A stretch of DNA of 64,000 nucleotides from Psococerastis gibbosa. Its lineage: Eukaryota; Arthropoda; Insecta; Psocodea; Psocidae. A program made the translations under genes and the position numbers. The stretch's first letter is position 1, and every line of letters starts with the position of its first letter. The stretch is taken from positions 3,348,001 to 3,412,000 of the forward strand of contig OZ020492.1 in NCBI GenBank assembly GCA_963971405.1, read 5' to 3'. Below, piece after piece: positions 30,681 through 42,400 of this stretch. The notes below the pieces were generated by a model. It did no database searches, was not told the DNA's origin, and saw nothing but the letters and a program-made list of their open reading frames with translations.

Positions 30681-31734
30681 ATTATTAGTTTGTTTATTCT
30701 GCAAAATTTAATCAAATTCCGAAATTACATACATTACATATATTTGGCGCAGTCAGCCCATTGACAATAGTCCTCCACCTCTCAGCCACTGGTCGCCATA
30801 TTCAATTCAAAAGCAGACGGACGTAGCGAAAGGATTGCCTGCATGTCCGTTAAACTGTAAGTATATTGAGTAAATTTTAATAGTACGTAGTAGAAGTTCA
30901 AATTGTTTTAGAGTAGGTACGTCTGAAGTATACGATATAATTTTAGAACTAAGCATCATGTAGAATAACCCAACTGTCGAGTAAAAAATTTAGGTAACCA
31001 ACCATAGCCTATACACTTCAATCCTTAAGCCCGGGACTGGACTTGTATCTATACCTGGTTAAGTCATGCCTTCGCCTGTTTCATTGCGTCAATGTTAAGC
31101 TTGTCACTGCTTCCCCATTATCGCTTGTAGCCAGTGTAGGTTGACATCGAGGACTTATACCAGTTTGCCAATGGCCAAAGATTCATACGGAAACAATACA
31201 AATAATTTCCGAAATCCATGGAGTCGTTGGCATTTAGACAAGGGACCTGTATGGGCCACTATAAGTAGGCCTGGGTCCATAAAGTCATTCAGAACGTAGC
31301 CCGGCGCTGTGCCTGTATATATAATTAGTAGGTAGCAAATAGGTGGGGCCCTATATAAAAATTTACCTCGGTGTGGTCTCGGTTGCTTGTTAAAACGCGA
31401 AGGGGGGAAACTGTAACACTGTAACACCACCGCACGACAATTGTGAGGCTTGCCAAATGTCGGAGCGACAACCGAAGCGGCTGTCATCTGTGCTGAATGG
31501 CTACCTGAGTTTAGACGATCGTATTGGGCCGTACTAAAAGGGCTATAAAACACCCAAATAAGGCGGCGCAAGCTATATTGCACCAAGTAGCCACGGAGCT
31601 CAACATGGGAGTAATTAAGTAAGTAATAATGTTGTGAGTGAGAAAATTTCTTTCGAAAGCTTTAATTTTTTTTTTTTTAAATTTAACTGTGGAATAAGAA
31701 AAAATAGACAATTTTTCCTTGTTTACAACCTTAC
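30681..31734. other. Non-coding stretch
   Basis: The 143-codon minus-strand ORF at 31155-31586 lacks splice context and family motifs and is not supported. Nothing else was recognised. Confidence 0.35.
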
Positions 31735-32075
31735 CAAGTTGAATCCACGAGAGCAGAGCGTGTTTCAAACTGCGGCAATCTTAATTAGCAGTGTGCACAA
31801 CGTCGGCAGGGGAACATGGTGGAACATAATAACGCGCTGAGACTACCAGTCAGTCTACGTAGGTGGTGAGTCCAAGTCACCTCCGAATTTTCGTGTGACT
31901 TTACCATGTTCCCCAAGTGGTCCGGAATCCACAGTAAGCAAGAGGTCCCCCCTGTCAGTCAACTCCCCTTCTCCCCAAGGTGAAGGAGTCTGCCCTTAGG
32001 GTGCCTCAAGTTAATAAACAGACTTCACTCCCCTCACCAGGGCTGACTGGGTTGCTTACAGCAGAGATGCTGAAA
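31735..32075 (+). repeat. Dispersed repeat of about 330 bp, second copy
   Basis: CAAGTTGAATCCACGAGAGC, GGCAGGGGAACATGGTGGAA, TTTACCATGTTCCCCAAGTG and CTGCCCTTAGGGTGCCTCAA match 16975-17303. The end GGCTGACTGGGTTGCTTACA, AGAGATGCTGAAAGCAGG shows the uninterrupted form of the site into which the 5.9-kb element inserted. Confidence 0.85.
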
Positions 32076-33677
32076 GCAGGAGTTAAAAAATCAATAAACA
32101 AACAATAACAAAAACTTAAAGTTTTTCTAAAACTAAAAAAGTTTTTTTATTTTTTGTTTATTAAAATGAAATACCACGAAGTCATCACGAGTAATCTAAT
32201 TATTTATGTTAAAAAAATCGATTACCATCACCTAACCCCACCATACTATTTTAAAAAATAAATATTCACAAGCAATACTGCGTGTATATTTTGTTATAAT
32301 TTGTAATAGTTATGTAATCGCCCAATATTTTATTTTATGCATTATATAGCCTACTATCATTTTACTTTCAACTGCAATTACCACCACCTGAGCCCACCAT
32401 GCTATTTTAAAAAATAAATATTCACAACAATTATAATTTGTTAAAATACGGTGTATTCTTCCAATTTCATTCTCTGCCTACGCAGACATGGCGAGCTTCT
32501 TCGCTAGTTTGACTTGTATGAACACTGTCAATGTTTGTCTCAACCTGCTTACACGGATACTGGTATCATTCTTATAGGAATCCATGGAGAAATGACGTCA
32601 AAACTCCATGTTATGATTGGTTAAGCTTATGAGTTGAAAGATCTCATTGGTTGGGCGCAATCATTTTCTTACACGAAAATTGTCAATTTGTCGTTACGCA
32701 CGAATATGCTAAAAGCCTGCCAGTACTCAGTCGACTGCGGCCTATTCCGGCCTGACATTTCAATATTTAACATTCCCTCTTCTATCAAGTAAGTATTAAG
32801 GATTATAATTGAGCTTTGTAATTACTTAGAAAGTAAAATTTGACCATGAAATGGGGCTTCTTCAAAATAATTCCCACAATATTTATTACGGTACAGTACA
32901 ATTATTAAAATGCATAATGTCCCGTTACGGACCTTTTGCCCCATCCACACGTTCCTAGACATAATTGATATTGTTTCCGTAAGAATTTTTGGCCATTGGC
33001 AAACTGGTAAGCGTTCTCGATGTCCACCTATATCAATCAATCAATCAACCTTTGTCCATGGCCCACCAAGGTGGGATAGACGGCATCAAAAAAAAAAAAA
33101 AAAAAAAATAGAAAACAAAACAAGTTTCACGTGAAAGCATACGTTAGACCGGCTACAAACTGTAATGGACGAGCTCACCGTTGACACAATGTAAAAGGTG
33201 TAAGCATGACTACACAACGTTCGCGTACGAGTCAATAATTTACAATTTATAAATTAGGCTACAGTAATTCACATTAGAAATAATGAATATTACAATTGGG
33301 GTTACCCTACCACCAATTATTGAAATATGGGGTTGACATGTTATAAAGCAGTAAATTAATATATAATAATAATAATTATATTATATATAGTGTTAGGTGG
33401 CATAGTATAGGTACTAGGCACACTTGGTTGTGCTTGCTCAAATCTCTGCACCCAATCTGGGACCTGTCGACAGTGTCAGCAATTTAAAGGGCCTTTTCAC
33501 TTTAAATTGGGACTTGGTTTCTCGGTGCTGAGTGCCTTTCGCCCTTTCCTAATGTTAATTCCCAATACTGATACAAGAAAGTACTTGGGACTGTTTTGTT
33601 CGAATGTTGCCTGCCTACTGGGCTTCTGCATTTTTAATTAAATGTTTAAAAAAGGCATTAGTGGATAATTTGGACAA
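32076..33677. other. Non-coding stretch with simple repeats
   Basis: A direct repeat is present: CACCTAACCCCACCATACTA (about 32229) and CACCTGAGCCCACCATGCTA (about 32385), each followed by TTTTAAAAAATAAATATTCACA. There is a poly(A) run at about 33090-33108 and a (TAA)n-like tract near 33365. No exon was identified. Confidence 0.5.
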
Positions 33678-33850
33678 GTAGAGTAGTGGTACAGACTCCG
33701 ACTTTCGCCCGAAAGGTTGTTGGTTCGAGTCCCACACTTGTTGCATTTTCTGGCCATGCTTCGGAGGGCATGTATTGAAAGCAGTCCCGATCATGGATTA
33801 TTATGGTGATTCGTCCACCGAAAGTTGATTACGTGAATATAAAAATTAAA
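33678..33850 (+). mobile_element. tRNA-derived SINE (family A), best copy
   Basis: AGTAGAGTAGTGGTACAGAC (A box) and GTTGGTTCGAGTCCCACACT (perfect B box GGTTCGAGTCC) have tRNA-like spacing. A non-tRNA body follows (TTCTGGCCATGCTTCGGAGG, GTCCACCGAAAGTTGATTAC). Other copies are at 6955, 11335 and 40835. Confidence 0.75.
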
Positions 33851-33869
33851 TTTCATGACCAGAAGTGTT

Positions 33870-34654
33870 TGTAAGGGGTAGTAGGGTTTGTTATTGACGA
33901 TCGCTTTAAGTGGTCTCACCATTTTGAATTTGTATTTAGAAAATTGCGATCTTGGGCCTTTGCCTTGTCATGTCTTAGAGGTACCAACAAAAAAATTAAG
34001 CTGATCACTTACCGAGCTCTAGTGGAGTCAATTTTGAGGTAACGGAATAGTAGCTTGGGGCTCGGCAGCCGAATGTTATACTAAGAGGATTAGGAACTTC
34101 CAGGTCTCTCTCTTAAAACAGTTGACAATAATCTACACAGTGAAACAAACTACAATTTTTTCTTCTAGAAATATCGTATATTGCTGCTATAGCAATATAT
34201 TACACACTCAAGCCATTTTATTGTTGAATTATTTTAACGCAAAATACAAAACCATAAACCCTTCTAGGTACAGTCGCAGAGCTGGAACAACTTACAAACA
34301 TTATATTGAGCTGCCTCATGATAATATGTATGGCTATCATGAGCTTAAGGTAGCAATTCCCCGAGTATTTAATTTGATTCCCGTCAGTCTTCTAGAGCTG
34401 GATAACTACAATGCTGTAAAGCGAAATCTAGGGGAATGGCTGATCAATTGTTGAAATGATGGCGAAGAATTCTTTTGATTTATTTTATTTTATACTGGAT
34501 AATGTTTACAAGGTAACTTAACATAACTAACTTATATCACTTTAACTGACTACCTATATCTGTACTATTTTTATTTTCTCTTGTAATAATGTAGTTCGTA
34601 CTCCCTATAATTGTTTGTAGCCTTTTGGTGAATCCCGCCACAAGCCTCATCCCT
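33870..34654 (+). mobile_element. LINE fragment, reverse-transcriptase C-terminus and 3' end
   Basis: The frame ending at 34454 encodes RRAGTTYKHYIELPHDNMYG, YHELKVAIPRVFNLIPVSLL and a final LGEWLINC. This is the C-terminal pattern of CR1/Jockey-type reverse-transcriptase proteins (..R....Y...PH.....K.....R.FN.IP..L..). Upstream frame remnants (about 33900-34110) show the region after the RT core. The 3' UTR runs to about 34862 and is interrupted by the hAT MITE at 34663-34854. The copy is 5'-truncated and dead. Confidence 0.75.
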
Positions 34655-34662
34655 TATGGGGC

Positions 34663-34854
34663 CAGGGACGGATCCTTGGGGGGGGGGGGGGCGGGGGGGG
34701 CGGTCGCCCCCCCCCCCGAGAAAAATAACTTTATACTAGATAGAATGGACTTTTGGAGGAAATGAAGAGAAATTGTTACTCAAGTAAGGGAAACGCGATA
34801 TTTTTCAGGTCACCGCCCCCCCCCCCCCGAAAACTTTTTCTGAAACCGTCCCTG
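34663..34854. mobile_element. hAT MITE inserted in a LINE 3' end
   Basis: The left end CAGGGACGGATCC and right end GAAACCGTCCCTG are inverted. They are flanked by the exact 8-bp duplication TATGGGGC (34655-34662 and 34855-34862). The 192-bp interior has a long G/C block after the left end and a C run before the right end. Confidence 0.92.
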
Positions 34855-34907
34855 TATGGGGCTTACATGCAGTATTCCGGTAAAAGCTATTATTATTAAA
34901 CGCTCCC

Positions 34908-35030
34908 AGTGCTGGGGGTACCGGCTGGGGGAAAAAAATCGGTGCATGAATATATTACATTGCATTAACCTATACTATATATATTATATACTCCCCCCAG
35001 TGCTGGGGGTACCGGCTGGGGAAAAAAAAA
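34908..35030 (+). repeat. Duplicated GC-rich palindromic motif upstream of the 35-kb gene
   Basis: CCCAGTGCTGGGGGTACCGG followed by CTGGGG occurs at about 34908 and 34997, about 89 bases apart. A TATA-rich stretch (TACTATATATATTATATACT) lies between. Each copy holds the palindromic core CCCAGTGCTGGG. It lies 200-300 bases before the first coding exon. A promoter role is possible but unproven. Confidence 0.45.
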
Positions 35031-35209
35031 ATATTATAGCGACGAACTTCGCGCTAGGCCACTTACGAGTATATTGTACGTTTATTATTATCGCCATGTT
35101 TTTCTTTGTTCTTAGCTACTTACTTACGAGTCCGGGCCTAGGACTCGTTGATCCAAAATGTTGCTTGTTCTTAGATCATTATTACACTATTACTCGATTT
35201 TTGTTTCAG

Positions 35210-35904
35210 ATCTCGCACACAACAACACCATGCCTGATTCTACTCCGCCTTCTGATAGCTCTATGCAGCCGACCCAAGATAGTACATTCGTAGCTGTCAT
35301 AGTTCCTAGCCCTGCTCACGGACTGTCTCGTGCGAGATCTCCGGCGGGACAAACCCCACCGCCGACGACTCCGACCACTCCGACGCCTCCTGTGGTGCCT
35401 CCATCTCCCACCTTGAGTATCACTGGAATACCATTACACCACCAAACTCTTCCTCTCACCATCCAGTTGCACGACACAGCGAATCCACAGCGCATATTTC
35501 CAGTGGTTCAGATTACTTCCCCAGGTCCCAGACTTGAGATATCCTCAACTACCCCGTCTGCTGCCCCGTCTGCTGCTTCCTCCGCCGACATTGTGATGCT
35601 TGCGGCTTCTGCCGCTGACATTGTGATGTCTGAGTCTTCTCCAGCTGATGCTGCATTGCTTGTGACTTCTCGCGCCGAAGCTGTGATGCCTGAGACTTCA
35701 GCCACTGATGTTATGATGTCTGAGACATTTCCAGCCGACGTTGCTGCGTTGCATGGGACTTATCCCGCGGACGTTGGAATTCCCGAGACTTCAAGCACTC
35801 AGCCAAAGCTGGATGAAAGACCTGCATCAAAACGAAGAGGTACTGAGTCTCTTGAGCCGTCCCAATGTAAGAGACCTCATATGGAAGCCTCTGCTAGCAC
35901 TCAG
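35210..35904 (+). CDS. Novel three-exon gene, first coding exon
   Basis: An acceptor (TTTTTGTTTCAG) ends at 35209. ATG follows at 35230 (MPDSTPPSDSSMQ). The exon ends at a strong donor (ACTCAG/GTATGA, 35904/35905) in phase 0. The 225 residues are Pro/Ser/Thr/Ala-rich: a TPPPTTPTTPTPPVVPPSPT tract, then about six degenerate units of 13-14 residues of the ADxxMSETS type (35575-35800), and a basic SKRRGTESLEPSQCKRPH end. The upstream frame is open through the acceptor, so translation could also begin in an earlier exon. No known domain is visible. It joins the exons at 38613 and 42652 without frame conflict, for about 474 residues in all. Function is unknown. Confidence 0.7.
35575..35800 (+). 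repeat. In-frame short tandem repeats in exon 1
   Basis: Degenerate units of about 39-42 bases such as GCCGCTGACATTGTGATGTC and GCGCCGAAGCTGTGATGCCT encode SxADIVMxES-like peptides. About six units can be counted before the pattern decays at PADVGIPETS. Confidence 0.7.
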
Positions 35905-36218
35905 GTATGACTTTCAAATTCAAATCAAATGTATTCAATTCCAACTCCAAATCCGACACTGCCTTCTCGACTAAAGCTGTGATTAGGGTTGCACTGGAGT
36001 TGCGCAGTGTTGTTATTTGGGTTGCTACACATAACCGTCTATATTTTTTAACATGCAACCAAACCACTCTTTTAACATACAACCTGCGTGGTTTCTTCCC
36101 CCAAACATCGACATTACAAGTCTTCCCCGTACACCCAGTACGAGCGGAAATAGTAACCAAGATATATATTTTTTTAAAGTTTTTTTTAGTTTTTTTTAAG
36201 GGCGTTTGCAAGTTGCAT

Positions 36219-36254
<36 letters not shown>

Positions 36255-37158
36255 GCGCGGGACTCTTTCGAGTATTTGCGCCGGTCGGTGTGTGTGTGTG
36301 TGTGTGTGTGTGCGGAAGTCATGGGTGTTTTAGAATGGTTTGTCTACGGTCTACAGGTGGGGCATGACTCCGGTCTTGGTCTTGCTTTTACGCCCGCCAA
36401 TATTGTTTTTCTGTGTAATGATAAGTGTAATCGGTTTTTCAAGTTTTGTCCACCGCATCTGTATGCGAGGTGCGCACTGTATGCTACTAATCAAGAAAGA
36501 AAGAAAGAAAATTTTAATAAAAAATAGGCTACTTAGCGAGCATGGTTACATAATCACAAAATTTCAGGCGGAATGGCAGCAGTCTCGGAGGTCATTGACC
36601 CTTCATAGGAGCATTATAAGTACCCTTCGGCATTTACTACGACCGCGTTCCATTCATTAGGGTGGTAGCGGTTATTGTGTTAATAATATTTTTTCTGTGT
36701 GAACATATTTGCGGTTGCCGACCACAAATAACTTATTTTCAAGAGGCCGTGAAAATTGACACATCAAAATCTGATGTTTTATCAAGTTTTTATATTCTAT
36801 TAAATTCAACAATAGCAAGTTATTAGAGATATAGTCTATCCATGTTCTAGAAGACCATTATTTTCATACATCATATTTTAAAATATTTTTAATTTTAGGC
36901 ACATCAGCTCTACCTTGAAAGTTAAAAGGGACTAAAATTGACCCCCTGTAAAGTTCATGGACAAACTATATTATAAACAATTAAAAATACTCTATCAAAT
37001 GAGGCATGAAATGAGACCAAATTTCCTATAACTTACTTAGTAAATTAAATAAAACATATTAAGTAGGCCTATTTGATTTTGGGGTGCCATAGACAGCGTT
37101 CTTCCTTCTCTTCGAAGACAATGTCGTCTTTTCAGTGACATAGATGATGATGTAGTTT

Positions 37159-37485
37159 CAGAGGCGGACGAAGCGGCCGGCACTGCGGGCAATCGCCCCC
37201 CTCCCCCTTTGGGAGGCAGTTATATTCTTTGCCTCTACAATTTAAGTGTTACTGCACTCAAAATGCGTAAAACCCCACTTTCTCCCTCCCTCTGGCTAAT
37301 GCGCAAAAAACACTAAGCTCATTAATTTAAAAGCTGCGTACGTCCATGAGAAAGGTTTTCCCCACTTTATACACTTTTCGATAATGGGTGGAGGGGCGCC
37401 AAATTATACACTGCCCCATTGAAAAACCGATCGTTACGCCACTGACAAGTGCCTCCCCCTTTAGTGAGGTCTGGGACCGCCTCTG
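37159..37485. mobile_element. hAT element with exact 8-bp duplication
   Basis: The ends CAGAGGCGGAC and GGACCGCCTCTG are inverted and flanked by TGTAGTTT (37151-37158 and 37486-37493). Inside, CCGATCGTTACGCCACTG near 37427-37444 is the end of a second hAT-like repeat (CAGTGGCGTAACGAT family). Another end of that family is at about 11548. A nested, partly deleted insertion is therefore likely. Confidence 0.88.
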
Positions 37486-37969
37486 TGTAGTTTAAGTATT
37501 GTTTTTGTCCATTGTCCGTAGATAATAACGGGTTTTTGTTGTCTTACAGATTGGAGTGGTTGGAGTTGCTCCTTCTGGTAGATTTTAGTGTTCTTTTTTA
37601 TTTTCCTACAAAATGGTATACGTCGTGAGTTGCTTAAGATGCCAGCTTAACCAACCACATCTAGAAATAGTTAAATGTTGTGCTGAAAGGTGTCCTCATT
37701 TGCTTAATAGTGATTCAATCCTGACCGCTAGGTCTAGTGGTAATACACGAGTAAACCAGTGTGCCTATAGCCTGCTGCCACAATTTTGCGTAATTATTAT
37801 AGCTAATCAGAGCGCTAGCTACACGTCTTTTAGACTACTTATGGTTAGGCTCTCTGAAGTGATAAAAGACTTGTAACAGCTAGTTTAGAGGGCAATTCTC
37901 AGACGTCTTCGATCTTCTTAGGCGATTCGGACAGAACTCACAAGAAGGAGTTGATACTTACTTAACGTG

Positions 37970-38140
37970 TCCAGGCGGAAAACGTTTTATGGGTTGTCCA
38001 GTAGGTAGCGGCCTGGATGGCCTTGCTGTTAGCTTCTGCCGGATCAGCAGCTGTGCAAGATGAAGGCAACAGTCGGCACACCAGCATGTGTGCCGCGACT
38101 TGGGTCTCTCCGCATTCGCATGCCGTGTAGGAGTTGATCT
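37970..38140 (-). mobile_element. LINE C-terminal fragment
   Basis: Minus-strand translation gives CECGETQVAAHMLVCRLLPS followed by CTAADPAEANSKAIQAATYW. The C.CG..QT..H...C cysteine pattern is that of the C-terminal region of R1/Jockey/I-type reverse-transcriptase ORFs. It is a short, isolated fragment inside intron 1. Confidence 0.55.
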
Positions 38141-38612
38141 GAGAGAGCGACTATGGTATTAGTTGAAGTGTTATGTTTTTATTATATTACAATATATATA
38201 TATCAGATATTATATTAAGTTTCTCTAATCTCTTACATGGTAAAATAGCCCATAACAGACCATAAATAGGCCTTGTTCTAAAAATGTCCATGAGGACATT
38301 AATATTTAAATACTACCCATCGTCGCTGCTGCTCTTGTAGGGAGTCTGCGACATCCGGCCCTGGCTTGTACGCCCCCCCCCCCCGTAATCTTATAGGTCT
38401 ATTCCCAGTTTTTGGAACTCGTCCAAAAACCGTCTTCTTGGACGGCCTGGTGCCCGTCTACCTCCCTGCTAATGATTAAAGTGTACGTTAGCAATTCTAG
38501 AACCTGGATGGTGATTGCCTGGTAGTAATAGCCCTAAACATTAAGAACGAGGAATACCTCATGGGAGTTGACTAACAAGCTACTTTTTATTTATGTATTT
38601 ATTTATTTTCAG

Positions 38613-38987
38613 CGTTTTCCTCATCTGGCGCAAAGCAGAAGACTGCTGAATTTCTTGGAAACTGCCATAAAGGCACCTACCCAGAATGACATTATACGTA
38701 TGGCAAGGAACTTTGTTGGACCGCACTGCGACTTCCAACCATACTCTGGAGAATTTTTCAGATTCGATTTCTTACGCAATCAGTGCAGCGAGCAATTGCG
38801 TGTATTCAGAAATTGGGTTGATAGTTTATATATGAAGTACTGGCTGAAGACTTACACTCGTTTTTATTTACACTGTAATCCAGTTGTACCTGGCCAGTCG
38901 GATGCAGATAGAGAAGCTTATGGGCTCAGATTGAGACTGACCCGATTGAGACTGACAAGTCAAGCAGCGCCAGCGCCGATTGTAGCG
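38613..38987 (+). CDS. Novel three-exon gene, second coding exon
   Basis: The exon runs from acceptor TTATTTATTTTCAG to donor GTAGCG/GTATGT, exactly 375 bases, phase 0 at both ends. It encodes a compact, apparently folded segment: LNFLETAIKAPTQNDIIRMA, an aromatic-rich HCDFQPYSGEFFRFDFL, then NWVDSLYMKYWLKTYTRFYL. A small duplication follows (RLRLTRLRLT, from GATTGAGACTGAC repeated). Two Cys and many aromatics suggest a helical domain, but no family is recognised. It is the most structured part of the predicted protein and the best query for a search. Confidence 0.7.
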
Positions 38988-39244
38988 GTATGTACTTTAT
39001 TAACTTAGGAATTTATTAATGAAAGTCCATTCTATCTTGGGGAGCTCAAATTCAAATTCAAATAAATTTATTCAAATTCTTCAAACAGTACAGGTGTACA
39101 ATAAAATTGTAGGCTATCACTGAAATATAAAATTTGGACCACCCCCCTGGGCACGGCCATGCGTAGTGTTAACTAAAATAAAAGGCTACGGCCTTGTTAT
39201 AAATTAAAAATTCGTCCAACATCAAAAGTTAAAATGCTAAAATA

Positions 39245-40030
39245 CCTTTACCTTTACCTTTACCTATCCAACGCCCGTTCTTGGCATTTCTGCCATCCGA
39301 CGCCGAGCCTCCCAGTAGCGATTACTTGTGTCATCTGTCAGGTAGGTTAGCGCTTGGCACTCGCGCAGGTGGTCTCCGTCCATTCTGCCGTGGTTGCAGA
39401 GAGGACAGATGTCACTCGCAGCAAGGCCAATACGGTGTAGGTGCGCTTGAAGGTAGTCGTGGCCGGTTAATAAACGGAACTGGGCAACAGCTTCAGCTCT
39501 TGGTAGCTGGTTTGGAATGGGCCCCACACTCGCAAGACTCTCCCACTTTTTTCCGGTGCTGACTTGTTTGAGGTGCCTCTTCGTGGCTTTGTCGATGGCG
39601 TGGGTGATAATGTTTTTCGCCCTGGTAAGAGTAAGAGGCACCTCTGGCTGCTGCGCCTCAGCACCTTCCTTTGCTTTGGCGTCAGCCTTCTCGTTCCCCG
39701 CGATTCCAACGTGGCTTGGTACCCACTGCAGGGTTACCACCCATCCCTTCAATATCAGTTCTGCCAATTTTGCGCGACATTGGATGGTCCTTAGGCGCAT
39801 TGCTGCATAGCACTGATATTGCGGCTTGCGAGTCTACGAAGAAGACCACTCTCCCCGGTGGAACATTCTGGGCTAGCAAATGGTTAGACGCTTCGTGGAC
39901 TGCGCAGATCTCGCCGTCAAAGTTGCTGGCGTTTCTCCCCACCGCAAGAGAGTTCTCAAACAAGTGGCATGCCCAACCAGCTCCAGCTCCGGTGTTTAGT
40001 AGGAATGAGCAATGAGAAATGAGAAATGAG
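39245..40030 (-). mobile_element. 5'-truncated LINE with RNase H domain
   Basis: Minus-strand frames encode an RNase H domain (VFFVDSQAAISVL, then VTLQWVPSHVGIAGNEKADA). A C-terminal Cys/His tail follows (CPLCNHGRMDGDHLRECQAL), and the protein ends at MPRTGVG and a stop at 39264. The 3' end is an (AGGTAA)n tail (39245-39263). The whole copy is bounded by an exact 13-bp duplication AAATGCTAAAATA (39232-39244 and 40031-40043). A frameshift separates the two RNase H parts. RNase H plus a short simple-repeat tail points to the I/R1/LOA group. It is dead on arrival, in intron 2 and antisense. Confidence 0.88.
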
Positions 40031-40113
40031 AAATGCTAAAATAAAAATACAATAATTATTATAATATATATAAAATATTTGTGGGAGTTGGAGGGAAGAC
40101 CAGTTCCCCTTTA

Positions 40114-40509
40114 GGCGGGGTTTCCACCGACCGGCTAGGGCTAAATCCAAATACGGTGACGTGGTAACAGACATTCAAGACTTAGGCGGGGATTCCACCG
40201 ACCTCGCATTGCAGAATACAAATGACATTGGCGGAAATGTTTGTTTTACTCTATGCCATAGTTAAAATTGATCAATGATCATACAGTAAAATCACAAACA
40301 AACAAACTAAAATTAAAAAAATGGCGTCATGGGATATGTTAATTACAAACATTTTAATAGATTTCTATAAAAAGAAAAACAAACATTTCCGTCATTGTCA
40401 TTTGCATTATGCAATGCGAGGTCTATGGAAACCCCGCCTAAGTCTTGAATGTCTGTTACCACGTCTCCGTATTTGTATTCAGCCCTAGCCGGTCGGTGGA
40501 AACCCCGCC
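40114..40509. mobile_element. Harbinger-like MITE with TTA duplication
   Basis: The ends GGCGGGGTTTCCACCGACCG and GGTCGGTGGAAACCCCGCC are inverted and flanked by TTA (40111-40113 and 40510-40512). This matches the TWA duplication of PIF/Harbinger elements. A second inner inverted pair (GGCGGGGATTCCACCGACCT at about 40182 against AGGTCTATGGAAACCCCGCC) indicates a related copy nested inside. The internal GACGTGGTAACAGACATTCA is shared with 51373-51511. Confidence 0.88.
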
Positions 40510-40834
40510 TTAGCTATTAACTTCCGCGGGCTAAGGCTCGAGACGACGTTGAATTCTACACCAACCAAACCGAAACCTGGACATTATTTTTATTATTATA
40601 TTATTATACCTAGTAGGTGGATCTGTCAATTTATGCCTTAAAACAACTCACATCACTTCATTTCGTCTCCCATTTTCCCATTTTGGATGGGTCCCGGGCT
40701 TGTACATTTTTTTTTATATCACCGCGACTAGTGCAGAGACAAAAGAAGGTCCCTGAAGAGCTGAACTACAAAGGGAATATACCTGTATATATATATTTTT
40801 TCTGTTTATCTGTTTTTATATCAGGTCAGGACAT

Positions 40835-40930
40835 TTAGTACATACTCTGACTTTCACCCGAAAGGTTGTTACCTTGCTACCTTATCTGGCCATGCTTCGG
40901 ACGGCATGTAAAGCAGGCGGTCCCAGACCT
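40835..40930 (+). mobile_element. Partial SINE family A copy
   Basis: CATACTCTGACTTTCACCCG, AAAGGTTGTTACC and TCTGGCCATGCTTCGGACGG match 33695-33770 with the B box deleted. It is a fragment only. Confidence 0.55.
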
Positions 40931-41104
40931 TCCTCAAGTTCAAGTTCAAAACAGGTTAGCCATTGTTAACTGAGATATATAGGTATATATATATATATAA
41001 TCCCAGTTTTAGGCTTCGTCAACTAGGATGCACCTAACATAAAAAAACATGCAAACAAACAAAAACAGTTGTAAGTTAGTGGGTTATTAAGTTAGTGGAT
41101 TAGT

Positions 41105-42400
41105 AAGTTAGTATTATTAGTATTTTAGCCAGGCTTGCCTCTCAAAAAATTCTCCCACAGAGTTCAGACAAGTATCCAACAGTTGCTTTCTGAGCGCATT
41201 AAAATTTTCTGAAAGCTTTACCTTCCAAGGCTCTCATGCTCTTATAACAACAGTTATAAAGCCTGTCCCCCATTACTTCGGGTGACTTTAAGGTTAACGT
41301 AAGACGGCATGGCTCCCTACTTGTTTGATCCCTGTTTCTTGTGTAATGGGGGTGTATGTCTCTCTGCTTGAAGTTCGGACTTATCGTGGCTAATTTAATA
41401 GCCTCCAGTATATGGAGGGCCGGAAAGGTTAGGACTTCCAGGTTTTTAAATATCGGCCTACAAGAGACTGTCTGGTCTCTAGCTAACTCGTCCCATAGTT
41501 CGCATTGCCCTCTTTTGCATAATAAAGGCTCTGGTTGCGTCAATCGAGTTCCCCCAACTTAATATTGCATATACCTTAGATGCGACTCAAAGAGCCCATA
41601 GTAGACTAGCTTCATTATTCTATTTACTAGAAATGAGAGACTCCACAGGAGGAACGCGCATGAGGAGAGCTTCCCACACAGGGTTTGTAGATGGGGCATC
41701 CAGTTGAGGGCGGGATCTATGGTTACACCCAAAAGTCCTACTTGTTCAGCTGGCTGGATTTGATTTCCATCTATTTGCAGGAGGAACTAAATTAAGAAGC
41801 TTATGCAATGTTTTAAATACAACAAAGTTGGTTTTACCATGATTGAGAAGGAGTTTATTTGCGGCCAGCCATTGGCTTGCAATTGTAAGAGCGGACTTGA
41901 GACAGTTTCAATCTGGGAAGCAGATGGAGCAGGCAACGCAAAATAGTTGTCACATGCAAACAGACCGACAGATGGTCGACCAGGGGCCATGTTAAGGTTT
42001 TTGGCATAATCATTTATATAAAGTATGAATAATGTAGGGCCTAACACGCTGCCCTGTGGTACCCCGGTCGGAACTTCTCTCCATATTGACTTTGCCCCAA
42101 CTGCCTTGCAAGACGTAGCTCCGGAACCATTTTAGGGCCACTCCACGAATTCCGTAATGTTCGAGTTTCCCCAGAAGCACGTCGTGGTCTAAAGTGTCAA
42201 AGGCTCTGCTAAGATCACAGAACACCCCTGCCGAAAGTTGACCATTTCACAAGTGCCTTATAATTGTCTGATATAAGTTTACAATGGCGTCTGAGGTAGA
42301 CTTTCCTTGCCGGAAACCAAACTGGCTTGATGAGAGAATCTCATTTTCTTTTAGGAAGTTTAGTAATTGTGTAATTCCTAGTTGAGTGTAAGTGAGGGCT
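41105..42400 (-). mobile_element. Degenerate CR1/Jockey-type LINE, antisense
   Basis: Minus-strand frames in order: FGFRQGKSTSDAIVNLYQTI, then [20 protein letters not shown] (the DL..AFDT.DH RT block). Then [30 protein letters not shown] (the QGS.LGP..F..Y.ND block), and the post-RT segment SCRPIFKNLEVLTFPALHIL, ending with FNALRKQ-like sequence near 41190. The YADD region is altered (FACDNYF). Frameshifts break the ORF repeatedly. It lies antisense in intron 2. Confidence 0.8.

Larger units (their letters stand above)
35905..38612 (+). other. Intron 1 of the 35-43 kb gene
   Basis: Bounded by GTATGA and TTTATTTTCAG. It holds a T run of about 29 bases (36223-36251) and a (TG)n microsatellite (about 36289-36312). 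It also holds a hAT element (37159-37485) and LINE debris (37970-38140 and about 38380-38450). An acceptor-like TTTTTGTTGTCTTACAG at about 37549 precedes IGVVGVAPSGRF and a stop. This could be an alternative terminal exon, but the evidence is slight. Confidence 0.6.

Noticed and set aside
30374..30764. Two protein-coding ORFs on opposite strands
   Set aside because: They are mirror images created by a palindromic repeat (both contain FRPRPIS) and carry no coding evidence.
35907..36527. 206-codon ORF after exon 1 of the 35-kb gene
   Set aside because: It starts just after the splice donor and crosses a long T run and a TG microsatellite. It is intronic.
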